Shown one piece after another: positions 54,803 through 64,000 of a DNA stretch of 64,000 nucleotides (its first letter is position 1; the number at the start of each line of letters is the position of its first letter). The position numbers were made by a program, and so were the translations under genes. The notes under the pieces are model-generated. The model worked only from the letters and a program-made list of their open reading frames with translations, was not told where the DNA came from and did no database searches. The stretch covers positions 124,001-188,000 of the forward strand of contig NZ_FWZT01000011.1 in assembly GCF_900177345.1 (NCBI RefSeq), written 5' to 3'. This DNA comes from Pseudobacteriovorax antillogorgiicola. GTDB taxonomy: Bacteria; Bdellovibrionota_B; Oligoflexia; Oligoflexales; Oligoflexaceae.

Positions 54803-55202
54803 AGACTTTTTCCCAACTCAAGATCGTTTCAAGGACGCTCTGTATGGTTTTTTGAATATCAACCATTTCAAAAGGCTTTGAAATATAGCCATTGGCACCA
54901 TCGCGAAAACAGGTGATTGCTGTCATATAGCTTTGATTGCCAGTTAGGATGATCGTTTGTACCCCCTTGCCCAACTGCTTGATCTTAAGATTGAGATGGT
55001 CACCGTTGATATGGGGCATCCGAACATCTGTGATGACGATCAGCACCGCCTCTTCTTTGATGTACTCAAGTGCGTTTACAGGATCACTAAATATCTTGAC
55101 CTCGAAGATCCCAGGAAACATATCTTGGATACATTCGGATAAAATGTCGATGATTTCTGGTTCGTCATCGACAAGAACCATCTTGAACGGACGATGCAGC
55201 AT
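54765..55202 (-). CDS. Single-domain response regulator (CheY-like)
   Basis: A 145-residue receiver with no output domain. Acidic pair Asp12-Asp13, phospho-acceptor Asp59 in VITDVRMP, switch Thr (ILTGNQ) and Lys in YISKPFE. It could act by protein contact or in a phosphorelay. Its 3' end overlaps the TPR lipoprotein start; no kinase is adjacent. Confidence 0.92.
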   Translation of the reverse strand: MLHRPFKMVLVDDEPEIIDILSECIQDMFPGIFEVKIFSDPVNALEYIKEEAVLIVITDVRMPHINGDHLNLKIKQLGKGVQTIILTGNQSYMTAITCFRDGANGYISKPFEMVDIQKTIQSVLETILSWEKVFEKVTHQVKEAS

Positions 55203-55272
55203 GAGTCATCCCTTAGCAAATAAAACCTCAGTTCTATTATGACGAAATGTGCCTGCTAGTACAAACTGGTAT

Positions 55273-56013
55273 CTATACCCAAGTAATTCCTGGCTTCGCC
55301 GCGATAAAATTGGAGTTTAAAATGGGTAAAGTCCCATACCGCAAGGGCTTCCCCGTTTCCAGATCGATCACCTGGCAACCAGCGGCTTCAGCTACAGCTT
55401 GCCCTGCCGCAGTATCCCATTCGGATGTGGGACTGAGCCTAGGATAGATGTCAATCACTCCTTCTGCCAACAAGCAAAACTTAAGAGACGAGCCAATTGC
55501 CTCTTTCACTTCAATCTGATTGCGAATAAAAAAGGCATCCACCTCATCACCCTTATGGAAATGACTGATGGCTCCAATCATCTCTGGGTTGACAGGGCTT
55601 GTATGAATTTTTGCCCCGTTTTTAAAGGCCCCCCCCTGATAGGCACTATAGACGTCATCACTCACGGGAGCATAGACCACCCCGACCGTAGCCACTCCCT
55701 CTTCGATCAAGGCAATATTAACCGTAAAATGGTCAGTACCACGGATAAAGTCTTTGGTTCCATCTAGGGGATCGACCAGCCAAAATCGAGATGCTTGTGG
55801 GGGATAGAGACCTGGATCAAAACTCTCTTCGCTAACAATAGGAAAGTCCGAGATTTTTGTTAGTTGCTCAATAATGATTTGGTGGGCTGCAAGATCAGCA
55901 GATGTCACCGGTGAACCATCGGCTTTGCCCTGAATTTGCTCTTCAGAGATGGGGTAGAATCTCATAATCTCTTGGCCAGCCCGCAATGCAATCGCTTCAA
56001 GGGTCTCCCTCAT
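55273..56013 (-). CDS. cysQ: Inositol-phosphatase-family enzyme, probable 3'(2'),5'-bisphosphate nucleotidase
   Basis: A 246-residue enzyme of the Mg-dependent, lithium-sensitive phosphatase family. Metal-binding motifs are EESFDPG (Glu near 60) and WLVDPLDGTKDFI, with WDTAAGQAVAEAAGC (Asp) near the C-terminus. Length and GTDHFTVNIALIEEG support CysQ, which recycles PAP from sulfate assimilation, although a myo-inositol phosphatase cannot be excluded. It overlaps the YqeY gene by 4 bases. Confidence 0.85.
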   Translation of the reverse strand: MRETLEAIALRAGQEIMRFYPISEEQIQGKADGSPVTSADLAAHQIIIEQLTKISDFPIVSEESFDPGLYPPQASRFWLVDPLDGTKDFIRGTDHFTVNIALIEEGVATVGVVYAPVSDDVYSAYQGGAFKNGAKIHTSPVNPEMIGAISHFHKGDEVDAFFIRNQIEVKEAIGSSLKFCLLAEGVIDIYPRLSPTSEWDTAAGQAVAEAAGCQVIDLETGKPLRYGTLPILNSNFIAAKPGITWV

Positions 56014-56444
56014 TCACCGAGCCTCTTCTTAAGGGCTGTGCTGATGAGCTTGCCATCAGCCTTCTGACCAAATTGCTTCATGAGAGACTTCATTAAAACA
56101 CCGAACTGCCGCTCTTCTGTATCTGCAAAGAGCTTGTCAATCGCCGCTTCAACCTCTCTAGCCCCAACTTTAGCTGGCAGATAGAGGGCGACCAGCGCGA
56201 CCTCTTTTTGAATATCATTGCGGCGATCTCCCTCTGGATAGTCATCGAGGGACTTCACTAAACGCTTGTGGTAAGAGCTCAGAACTTTGAGGGCCATCTG
56301 ATCATCGCCCTCGGCGTTTGGTGCTGTATTGGCGTAGTTAAACTCGCTTAGGACCATTCTTAGTACTTGTGTTTTAAACTTGTCCTTAGCTTTCATGGCG
56401 TCCTTTAAATCGCCTTTGATTTGTTCCATTAGCGACAATTTCAC
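56010..56444 (-). CDS. GatB/YqeY-domain protein
   Basis: A 144-residue YqeY protein. The family sequence MEQIKGDLKDAMKAKDKFKT, then LRMVLSEFNYA and a C-terminal helical part ending KLISTALKKRLG are clear. The domain is also found at the C-terminus of GatB, where it contacts tRNA. The start is uncertain: a GTG at 56444 sits very close to GGAG, and ATG 15 bases later lacks a site of its own. It is coupled to cysQ. Confidence 0.9.
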   Translation of the reverse strand: MKLSLMEQIKGDLKDAMKAKDKFKTQVLRMVLSEFNYANTAPNAEGDDQMALKVLSSYHKRLVKSLDDYPEGDRRNDIQKEVALVALYLPAKVGAREVEAAIDKLFADTEERQFGVLMKSLMKQFGQKADGKLISTALKKRLGE

Positions 56445-56556
56445 AATCTCCGAACAAAATTAAATAAAAACGGTGACGTATATGATCAATGTACCACCTC
56501 CGGGGTATAAAGGAAAACCAATCTGCTTAAGCTTTAGAGAATTTAAGAAAAAGAGC

Positions 56557-56584
56557 TTGAAAGCAACCGTTAGGTGCTGATAAT
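56557..56584 (+). promoter_or_regulatory. Probable promoter of rpmG
   Basis: TTGAAA (56557-56562), a 16-base spacer, then GATAAT (56579-56584). This gives a leader of about 80 bases before rpmG. Confidence 0.55.
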
Positions 56585-56668
56585 GTGCTGCGTTCCAGGG
56601 CTCATATGCCTTTCTCGCGTTTATACAATACAGCAGATAAGCTGAACTCATAATGGTTGGGAGCTAGC

Positions 56669-56836
56669 ATGGCAAAAGGTAAGAATAACAGAGAACTCAT
56701 CCGATTGGTTTCCTCTGCAGGAACAGGATACTTCTACACAACTTCTAAGAAGCGCGCTCGTGAGAAGCTGCAACTCAAGAAGTATGACCCAAAAGTCAAG
56801 AAGCACGTCCTATTCAAGGAAGCAAAAATTAAGTAA
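56669..56836 (+). CDS. rpmG: 50S ribosomal protein L33
   Basis: A 55-residue protein, too short for many gene finders. [20 protein letters not shown] starts it, followed by YFYTTSKKR, then [20 protein letters not shown] to the end. This is the Cys-free, zinc-independent form of L33. GGGAG lies 5 bases before the ATG. A terminator follows 27 bases after the stop. Confidence 0.97.
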   Translation: MAKGKNNRELIRLVSSAGTGYFYTTSKKRAREKLQLKKYDPKVKKHVLFKEAKIK

Positions 56837-56863
56837 TTTTTGTTCCAGGATGATGTTAGAAAT

Positions 56864-56891
56864 GCGAAGCGGTTTACGCTTCGCTTTTTTT
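56864..56891 (+). terminator. Terminator after rpmG
   Basis: GCGAAGCG, loop GTTTA, CGCTTCGC (56877-56884), then seven T. Confidence 0.95.
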
Positions 56892-56914
56892 ATACTTAAA
56901 CTTCAGGAGGCCCC

Positions 56915-57520
56915 ATGAGCTTGGAACCACTCGCCCAAAGCATTCTCGATTTTTGGTTTGGCCCCTTGGATCAGGGCCAGGTAGCTGCCGAGAAATCGAA
57001 GGCTTGGTTCACCAAGGACGCGAAATTCGATAAGCTCATCCAGCAGAAGTTTGGATCATACCTAGACATCGCCTTCATGGGTGCCCTGGATCGCTGGACG
57101 CTGAACCCCGAAGGGCGCACGGCACTGATCGTGCTGTTGGACCAGTTTCCAAGGAATATTCATCGCAACTCGCACATGGCCTGGCATTTTGATAAAAAAT
57201 CCTTAGCTCTCAGTTTGGAGAGCATCGCATCGGAAGACTATTTAAGAGTCCCTACTGTGTACGGTTATTTCACGCTGATGCCGACGATGCATGCTGAAGA
57301 TCTTAAGGTGCAAAACCTAGGAATCGAAAGTTTTGAAAAGTTACGAAATCGAAGCACTGAGCCGACCCGCCCCATGATCGAAAGTGCAATTAGCTATGCA
57401 ATCAAGCACCGGGATATCATCGAGCGCTTTGGTCGCTTTCCGCACCGCAACCAGCTTTTGGAGCGGGAGAGCACAGAAGAGGAGTTGGCATTCTTGCAAG
57501 GACCCGGCTCATCTTTTTAG
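56915..57520 (+). CDS. DUF924 family protein
   Basis: A 201-residue protein matching DUF924: ILDFWFGPLDQGQ, KAWFTKDAKFD, ALIVLLDQFPRNIHR and YFTLMPTMHAEDL. The fold is helical and TPR-like in published structures of relatives; no enzymatic role is established. AGGAGG precedes the ATG. It converges on the esterase gene, 15 bases apart, with no terminator in the gap. Confidence 0.92.
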   Translation: MSLEPLAQSILDFWFGPLDQGQVAAEKSKAWFTKDAKFDKLIQQKFGSYLDIAFMGALDRWTLNPEGRTALIVLLDQFPRNIHRNSHMAWHFDKKSLALSLESIASEDYLRVPTVYGYFTLMPTMHAEDLKVQNLGIESFEKLRNRSTEPTRPMIESAISYAIKHRDIIERFGRFPHRNQLLERESTEEELAFLQGPGSSF

Positions 57521-57535
57521 AGTCGGAATCATAGA

Positions 57536-58459
57536 TTATTTCTGGTATCCAACAAACTCCAAGGCCTTGCGGATCACATTGCGCCCGATAAAAACTGGGG
57601 CGTGATCTGCTCCATTAATGCTCCATAAACCGACTTTGGTGTCGTCTGCACATTGACTATAGATCACTTCATCAGTTTCCGCCTTAAAGCTTAGCTCGAA
57701 AAGATTGCCATCAATACTGATGTTACCGTTTTCGTCGCTTCCTGGCTCTGCCGTTAAAAGGAGTAAGTTCTGTGCTAGCAGATTTTCTTGAACCTGCTGG
57801 CACTGGTTGCGATCAGCCCAACGCTGCGCCGTGTCTGGAGCTGCCGGATAATCCTTGCCCTCAGCATCGTATGGAACAATTGAATCATCGACACCGTGAA
57901 TCTGAAGCACGTTGATCGGAGTCTCCGTTAGACACTGGTCTGCGGAGGCGAAGGTTGACCCAGCAACACTCACGATGCCTTTGATCAAACCATTGGTATC
58001 ACAGGCCAAACGATAGGACATAAAGCCACCATTGGAGTGCCCCATCACAAAGACTTGGTCTGCGTTAATGCTGTAGCTTGCCTTCACCTCCTCAATCAGG
58101 CCTACTAAGTACCTAGAATCATTAATATCTGAATCAGGGTTGTCGGCACAACATTCAGCAGTTGCATTCCAAACCTTCTGGCCATCACTTAGGCGGTCTG
58201 TGCCATTTGGCAAGAGTAAAGCATAGCCAAGTTGATCTTGGTTGCGAGATAGTCCGAGGTATAAATCTGTAAGGCTGGCACTGTTTCCTCGCCCATGCAG
58301 TAGAACAACCAGTGGATATTGCTTCGATTCCTTGTAAAATCGGGGCAATTTTAGCTCAGCAGGGCGGTCCGCAGGCCCTACAGTTTTCGTCTGCTTGAAC
58401 ACGCCAAAGCAAAGGGTCGACACCATCATTGCCGGCACAAAAGTTAGTAATAACTTCAT
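57536..58459 (-). CDS. Secreted esterase of the PHB-depolymerase/LpqC type
   Basis: About 307 residues. The start at the second ATG (58459) has GGAG 7 bases before it and gives signal peptide MKLLLTFVPAMMVSTLCFG. LVVLLHGRGNSASL is the oxyanion region, GHSNGGFMSYRLA holds the nucleophile Ser, and HGVDDSIVPY plus a C-terminal NGADHAP supply the likely Asp and His. It would hydrolyse an extracellular ester, for example polyhydroxybutyrate fragments or feruloyl esters; the substrate is not decidable. Confidence 0.85.
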   Translation of the reverse strand: MKLLLTFVPAMMVSTLCFGVFKQTKTVGPADRPAELKLPRFYKESKQYPLVVLLHGRGNSASLTDLYLGLSRNQDQLGYALLLPNGTDRLSDGQKVWNATAECCADNPDSDINDSRYLVGLIEEVKASYSINADQVFVMGHSNGGFMSYRLACDTNGLIKGIVSVAGSTFASADQCLTETPINVLQIHGVDDSIVPYDAEGKDYPAAPDTAQRWADRNQCQQVQENLLAQNLLLLTAEPGSDENGNISIDGNLFELSFKAETDEVIYSQCADDTKVGLWSINGADHAPVFIGRNVIRKALEFVGYQK

Positions 58460-58600
58460 GAAAGACTCCATCTTTTGGTTAGGAGAGACTATTGACGCGG
58501 CATTTTTAGGAGAATTTCATGACAATTTCAATGGAATTATTGGAAGCCGGCCTACTCAGTAGATATTGTTTAAGATTCTAACGTTGCAGCGCTAATGCGG

Positions 58601-61600
58601 TTATTGGATTGATATCCGGTAGAGCTGATTTGCTGGCAGTTTTTCATTGATTTCAATGGCTTCCCGACCAGGAATGGACAGGACGATCTTCTGAATTTGC
58701 TCATCCTCTCCGAGACCGAAATAGGCGATCGGGGCATCAAAGGATTGGTAGCCTCCCCCGGCTTTGATCTCTCGGAGGTAGGTTCTGCCACTTCCAGTAG
58801 TGATTTGAATCTTGCTATGCAAGCCATAGTAGTTTCCTGTTTTTTGATTGACCATCACCGCCAAGCGATTGTTGTTATTCAAACGGTTTTCATACAATCT
58901 CACCGGGCCTACAGCACTATTGGCAATAATATCGAGGTCGCCATCATGATCAAAATCGATATAGGAAAAAGAAAACATTCCAAAGTCATCCACCATGCCC
59001 CAAGAGAACTGCCGTTGCTCAAACCCCTTGCCCTCTTGGTTATGAAGTAAGACATTGAACCCAAACTGTCCTTCCCGAACCGCACCTTCTGCATTGAAAA
59101 TGTCTAGCCAACCATCGTTATCCAGATCAGCAATCTTCATGCTCCACGTCCAGCCACCAGGGTGAGCCACTGGCATCGCCCGAAAACTGCCGTGACCATC
59201 CCCTAGATAGATGTGCGCCTTGTCTTCTTGAGCCATATACTGTTGAAACAAGTCTCGGGCTAAGGGCGCTTTGCGAGCCTTATGCAAATCGCAAACTTCA
59301 CGGATAGTTTGATCAAAGCCAAACTTTTCCTGGCAGTTGTCCACGGGCTGATTGCTTGTCACAATCATCCACATCACAGCCAGCAAGCAGTCCTCCCGAT
59401 CGGCCGACTCCTTGATTTTGCTACATTCTGCAACATCAAGCTTTGGCTTCTGCTTCAAGTTTATACGTTTATTAAGCTTACGATCTGCCAAACAACGCTG
59501 GCGAAAGCCAGCTTCTTGGATCGACTCGCACCAAGACTCATCGTTCTTGAATATAGAGTAGTCTTTGTATGGAACCCCATCGATCTCTCGTTGATCAGCT
59601 AGGAACTTAGCCGTTTCGATGGTGCCGCTAGATACGTAATCCATAGTCCCATCGTTGTTGAGGTCTCCCGAGTCGATACTCATGGAGAAAAACGGAGACT
59701 TCATCTTAGCCATCGCATCTCTAGACGCCAGTGCCAGGCCTCCTGATTTTCCAAAGTAGAGATAATCGGGAACCGTGAAATCGTTGTTCACGTAGATATC
59801 AAGCCAACCGTCTTGATTAAAATCACTTACTAAGGATGCCATGGATTCTCCATCCACTTGATCAAGGGGAGCTTCCTGGTACCGGTCGCCGTGATTGAAT
59901 GTGATGCTATTTTGCCTACCAGGGCCGTAGTGATGAAAGCCTGTGACAATGCCAAGAGCCATGTTTGCATTATAGATATCGGGAAAGCCGTTGCGATCAA
60001 AGTCACCAAAGCTCGGGCTAACTGTTAAAATACCCTTGTTGTTAGGAACCGGCTCAAGTTCAGAACTAAACACTCCGTTCTTATTGTATATAACAAAGTT
60101 TCCCTTGAGATAGGTGGTAAAGAAGAGATCCAGCCAACCGTCGTTATTCCAATCTATGAAAGCGACTGAGTAAACTCGATAGCGACTGGTCTTTACTGTA
60201 AGCAGGACCTTTTCAAACAAACCCCCTACATTGCGATACAGCTTGATGCCGGTGTCGCTACCGAAGGCGACATCTTGCCAACCATCGCCGTTGAAGTCCC
60301 CAGACCCTGTGCCTCGACCGATCCAAAATGGATCGGGATAATCGCGGATGCCATATGCGAATCCCTCTCGCAGACCGAAAAACTGCCCTTCGGATCGCGC
60401 GAAACGCCCCTCTTGATTAGTCTTCACTTGAAAAGGCGCACCTTCGACGATAACATTACCCTTCTGCCAGACACTTTGAAATATTAGGGGCTTTGCTGGC
60501 TCTTGCTCCTCAACCAGGATCTCGTCTTCTTCCATCACTACGGCCTCTGGAGCCCCACGCATTGTTTTGTAGGCCTCAATATTGGGCTCTAGGTAGAACA
60601 CCCGATGGAGCTGATCCCCCGTAAGACCAAGTGCCACTGCCATCAAGAAAATCACAGCGCTAAGACCAGTAGCCCATTGCTTGGAAGCACTTTGCCAGGT
60701 AATCATAAAAGAATAGGAACTATAAATGCCGAGGGTACAGAGTAGAATCAACGTTAGATTGGGAGCCATGCCAGCAGTAAAAAGAGCATTCACCAAAATG
60801 ATATCGAAGGCTACTGGTACCGGTAAAAATAGCCCCACAGCGGCAACCAACAATACGACTCCAATGCCGCCTCCAGCCATGATGGTATCAAGAGATACAA
60901 GGTGCGAGACAACAGAGCCGAGAAAACCCGCCACCAACATCAAGGGCACCGTGCGCACGATGATAAATTTGATATTCCGAAAGATGTCTTTTAGAAAACC
61001 AAAAATGGCCTCGCCATATGGCTCACGATGCTTCACATCACAGTTTTGACCAAGGTTCACATCTTCTTTTTCAAGCTTGAGCCAGTCTTTTAGCTGGTGA
61101 TCCGCACCTAGCAGCGTAGAGATTAGGGGCACTCCAGCAAAGATCACGATCAGAACAAACAAGGTTTTCGTAACAGCCATATAAAACGGGAAAAGGCTAA
61201 ACAGCATAGTGAGCACCACCATATTCATGGTGGGCGAGCTGATCATCATTGCAAAGGCAAGTTCCGCCTGTTTTGATTGAAGGACTCCTTTAAATACCGG
61301 CGCTGCGCAATTTACACAAACCCCCAATGGCGATCCCAGCAAAAACCCATAAAAGGTTTTGAGCATCTTGTTCCCCTTCTGCCGAAACTGAAGGTAGTTA
61401 AAGAGAGTTAGAAATAGACCGCCAATGATCACTCCAAAGGTCATCCCCTTCTTATTGTCATTGGCCCAATTCACTGTGGTGTAGGCAATTTTTTTCCACA
61501 TCGGAAACTCATCTTTAACCTCAAGGATGGGAAATGCCGCAATCGTATCAGCTACAGACGCCGACTCAGCCATCATCGCTTTTTGATTCAAGGCAGGATA

Positions 61601-61681
61601 GCGAGACCCTGTCCAAAAACTTATGGTGATAAAGGAAATCAGAAGGGCCACAAACGCGAAACGCTTGGGATAGAGAATCAT
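58601..61681 (-). CDS. Permease fused to VCBS repeats and an ASPIC/UnbV domain
   Basis: A 1026-residue protein; the ATG at 61681 has GGAGAG 5 bases before it and is preferred over one 18 bases earlier. Residues 10-370 hold about eight TM helices resembling ArsP/DUF318-type permeases, including GSPLGVCVNCAAPVFKGVLQ with its Cys pair and MISSPTMNMVVLTML. The remaining 650 residues are extracytoplasmic: several FG-GAP/VCBS units with Ca-binding DxNxDG loops (DFNGDGWQD, DWNNDGWLD, DFNQDGWLD, DLDNDGWLD, DFDHDGDLD), a Cys-rich insert, and a C-terminal UnbV/ASPIC domain (GREAIEINEKL). The fusion is unusual. A metal or metalloid exporter with an outer binding propeller is one possibility. Confidence 0.8.
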   Translation of the reverse strand: MILYPKRFAFVALLISFITISFWTGSRYPALNQKAMMAESASVADTIAAFPILEVKDEFPMWKKIAYTTVNWANDNKKGMTFGVIIGGLFLTLFNYLQFRQKGNKMLKTFYGFLLGSPLGVCVNCAAPVFKGVLQSKQAELAFAMMISSPTMNMVVLTMLFSLFPFYMAVTKTLFVLIVIFAGVPLISTLLGADHQLKDWLKLEKEDVNLGQNCDVKHREPYGEAIFGFLKDIFRNIKFIIVRTVPLMLVAGFLGSVVSHLVSLDTIMAGGGIGVVLLVAAVGLFLPVPVAFDIILVNALFTAGMAPNLTLILLCTLGIYSSYSFMITWQSASKQWATGLSAVIFLMAVALGLTGDQLHRVFYLEPNIEAYKTMRGAPEAVVMEEDEILVEEQEPAKPLIFQSVWQKGNVIVEGAPFQVKTNQEGRFARSEGQFFGLREGFAYGIRDYPDPFWIGRGTGSGDFNGDGWQDVAFGSDTGIKLYRNVGGLFEKVLLTVKTSRYRVYSVAFIDWNNDGWLDLFFTTYLKGNFVIYNKNGVFSSELEPVPNNKGILTVSPSFGDFDRNGFPDIYNANMALGIVTGFHHYGPGRQNSITFNHGDRYQEAPLDQVDGESMASLVSDFNQDGWLDIYVNNDFTVPDYLYFGKSGGLALASRDAMAKMKSPFFSMSIDSGDLNNDGTMDYVSSGTIETAKFLADQREIDGVPYKDYSIFKNDESWCESIQEAGFRQRCLADRKLNKRINLKQKPKLDVAECSKIKESADREDCLLAVMWMIVTSNQPVDNCQEKFGFDQTIREVCDLHKARKAPLARDLFQQYMAQEDKAHIYLGDGHGSFRAMPVAHPGGWTWSMKIADLDNDGWLDIFNAEGAVREGQFGFNVLLHNQEGKGFEQRQFSWGMVDDFGMFSFSYIDFDHDGDLDIIANSAVGPVRLYENRLNNNNRLAVMVNQKTGNYYGLHSKIQITTGSGRTYLREIKAGGGYQSFDAPIAYFGLGEDEQIQKIVLSIPGREAIEINEKLPANQLYRISIQ

Positions 61682-62167
61682 GAAGCTCTCCGAATACAAA
61701 GGTATACTGTCCTAGGATAACGGAGATTTTTAATGGATGGATGGGCAAGGATTGCCATCAGTCACGAAAAAGACCCACCTCGAAACCGTCAAGATGGGTC
61801 CACACGAACCATTCATATCGAAAAGTCAAGAGATTGACTCATGATCTGAGGATCATGTCATCGCTTACTTCAATGGGATACGGGAGGCCTGGCTTTTGGC
61901 CTGGCCTCTTTGTTTGGATGGTTCTTGGGGTGATTTATTGCAAAGGAAATTTTTTTGACTAGAAATTTGATTCTATCTGCTTGCGAGGGCCATTTTTAAA
62001 AAAATTTGTTCAAGATTCATAAAGCCTACCCATTATCTTTGAAAACTAGATAGAAATTTGTCTGGCTAATTCCTGGCTATCCGGAGGCGCGTCTTTGGTT
62101 ACTAGACACTTAGGAGGGAGTCGTTCTACCTCCCTTTAGAGAGGCAGAAATAGTTAAAAATGGACAG
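61682..62167. other. Intergenic region with two hairpins
   Basis: About 490 bases between two minus-strand genes. It contains CATGATC-TGAG-GATCATG (61840-61857), a perfect stem-loop, and GAGGCCTGGC-TTTTG-GCCTGGCCTC (61884-61908) with one mismatch and a T-rich stretch after it on the plus strand, like a terminator. No plus-strand gene is recognised before it, so a small RNA is possible. I see no other gene. Confidence 0.45.
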
Positions 62168-63511
<1,344 letters not shown>

Positions 63512-63580
63512 ATTCAAAGGTTCTTTTGATTTGTTATACTCAGGTTTGAAAAACATACCATTTACGATATCGGTATTTAG

Positions 63581-63898
63581 TATCAGTGCAGCCAGATACA
63601 GTTACCCCTAAAGCTGGAAATTCTCTGTCAACGAGAAGAATGCTGTGACACCCATGGAGCTGTCGGAGAATTACTCAGACGTGAAGGTCTATACAGTTCT
63701 CAAGTATCCGATTCGAAGCGAGAGTTTGATGCTAGCCATTCTAGGGCTTTCTCAACAAAGCTCGGACCAAAGCTGGACCCTGCGGCAGATGCAAAGAAAT
63801 AAACATCTGAGCTTGAAATGAAAGTAGCTAGACTAGAAAAACAACTCAGTCAAGCCCAATCAGTTATCGATACCCAACAAACTCTCTATGATACTTAG
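63581..63898 (+). pseudogene. Remnant of an insertion-sequence transposase (helix-turn-helix OrfA-like)
   Basis: Translating the frame of 63581 gives KLEILCQREECCDTHGAVGE then LLRREGLYSSQVSDSKREF, GPKLDP, a stop at 63800, and in the same frame LEMKVARLEKQLSQAQSVID. This matches the order of IS3-like transposases (LLRREGLYSS...GPK...ENARLE..L..AE.IIDVQKK). An internal stop and missing start show decay. The rest of the element, if any, lies beyond or is lost; no ORF B is visible to the window's end. Confidence 0.75.
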
Positions 63899-64000
63899 GG
63901 TACCGCTCCCTGAAAAGTGAGGCTTAAAAGTGTGTTGCCAATGCGGAAACCCAACCTCCCGGCAATCTCTTGACATAGCTTAAGCCATATTTGCAAGCTC

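Noticed and set aside
61741-61962. Short plus-strand frame in the intergenic region
   Set aside because: It runs through both hairpins, has no ribosome site and unusual composition.

Overview
The window looks like chromosomal DNA of a free-living, Gram-negative bacterium with moderate GC. Lipoprotein signals, outer-membrane-type proteins, LolA-like and HtrA-like periplasmic proteins, a trigger factor-clpP-clpX-lon run and an unusually high density of hybrid histidine kinases all point that way. The kinase style (H-box preceded by AQxTQMLAHD, several receivers in one chain) and the many exported proteins of unknown function suggest the Bdellovibrionota/Oligoflexia or a neighbouring deltaproteobacterial group. 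That placement is inference; no rRNA gene is present to test it.

1-2.7 kb: the 3' part of an FtsX/MacB-type permease fused to a LolA-like domain, coupled to a probable outer-membrane barrel. 2.8-15.8 kb: eleven minus-strand genes in tight, mostly overlapping order. From promoter-distal to promoter-proximal they are a sigma54 response regulator, a histidine kinase, a TfuA-like protein, a peptide-type solute-binding protein, a YcaO enzyme, a SAM methyltransferase, a 71-residue exported peptide, a 78-residue small protein, a histidine kinase with three receivers, a second solute-binding protein, and a cysteine-dioxygenase-like cupin. A large 2OG-Fe(II) oxygenase with a small partner lies just upstream on the same strand. 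This is the most interesting part of the window: YcaO plus TfuA is the known pair for peptide-backbone thioamidation, and here it sits with two peptide-binding proteins, two sensor kinases and a secreted small peptide. My reading is a modified-peptide production and sensing system; the chemistry and substrate are inferred.

19-31 kb: tRNA-Ala, several lipoproteins, hpt, a sigma54-type promoter preceded by large inverted repeats and followed by two very small charged proteins, a LuxR-type regulator, topoisomerase III and a tRNA-dihydrouridine synthase. 31-40 kb: a cyclic-nucleotide-binding-domain protein, a PAS kinase, a degenerate M1-peptidase-like protein, a DUF374 acyltransferase, a hybrid kinase and a stand-alone Hpt protein.

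40-47 kb: the classic protein quality-control cluster tig, clpP, clpX, lon, with a near-consensus promoter before tig and good terminators after tig and clpX. 47-55 kb: a PAS kinase coupled to a large membrane protein of unknown function, an HtrA-like lipoprotease coupled to a catalytically dead paralogue, a TPR lipoprotein and a single-domain response regulator. 55-64 kb: cysQ-like phosphatase, YqeY, rpmG (L33), a DUF924 protein, a secreted esterase, a permease fused to VCBS repeats and an UnbV/ASPIC domain, a collagen-repeat lipoprotein and the remnant of an insertion-sequence transposase.
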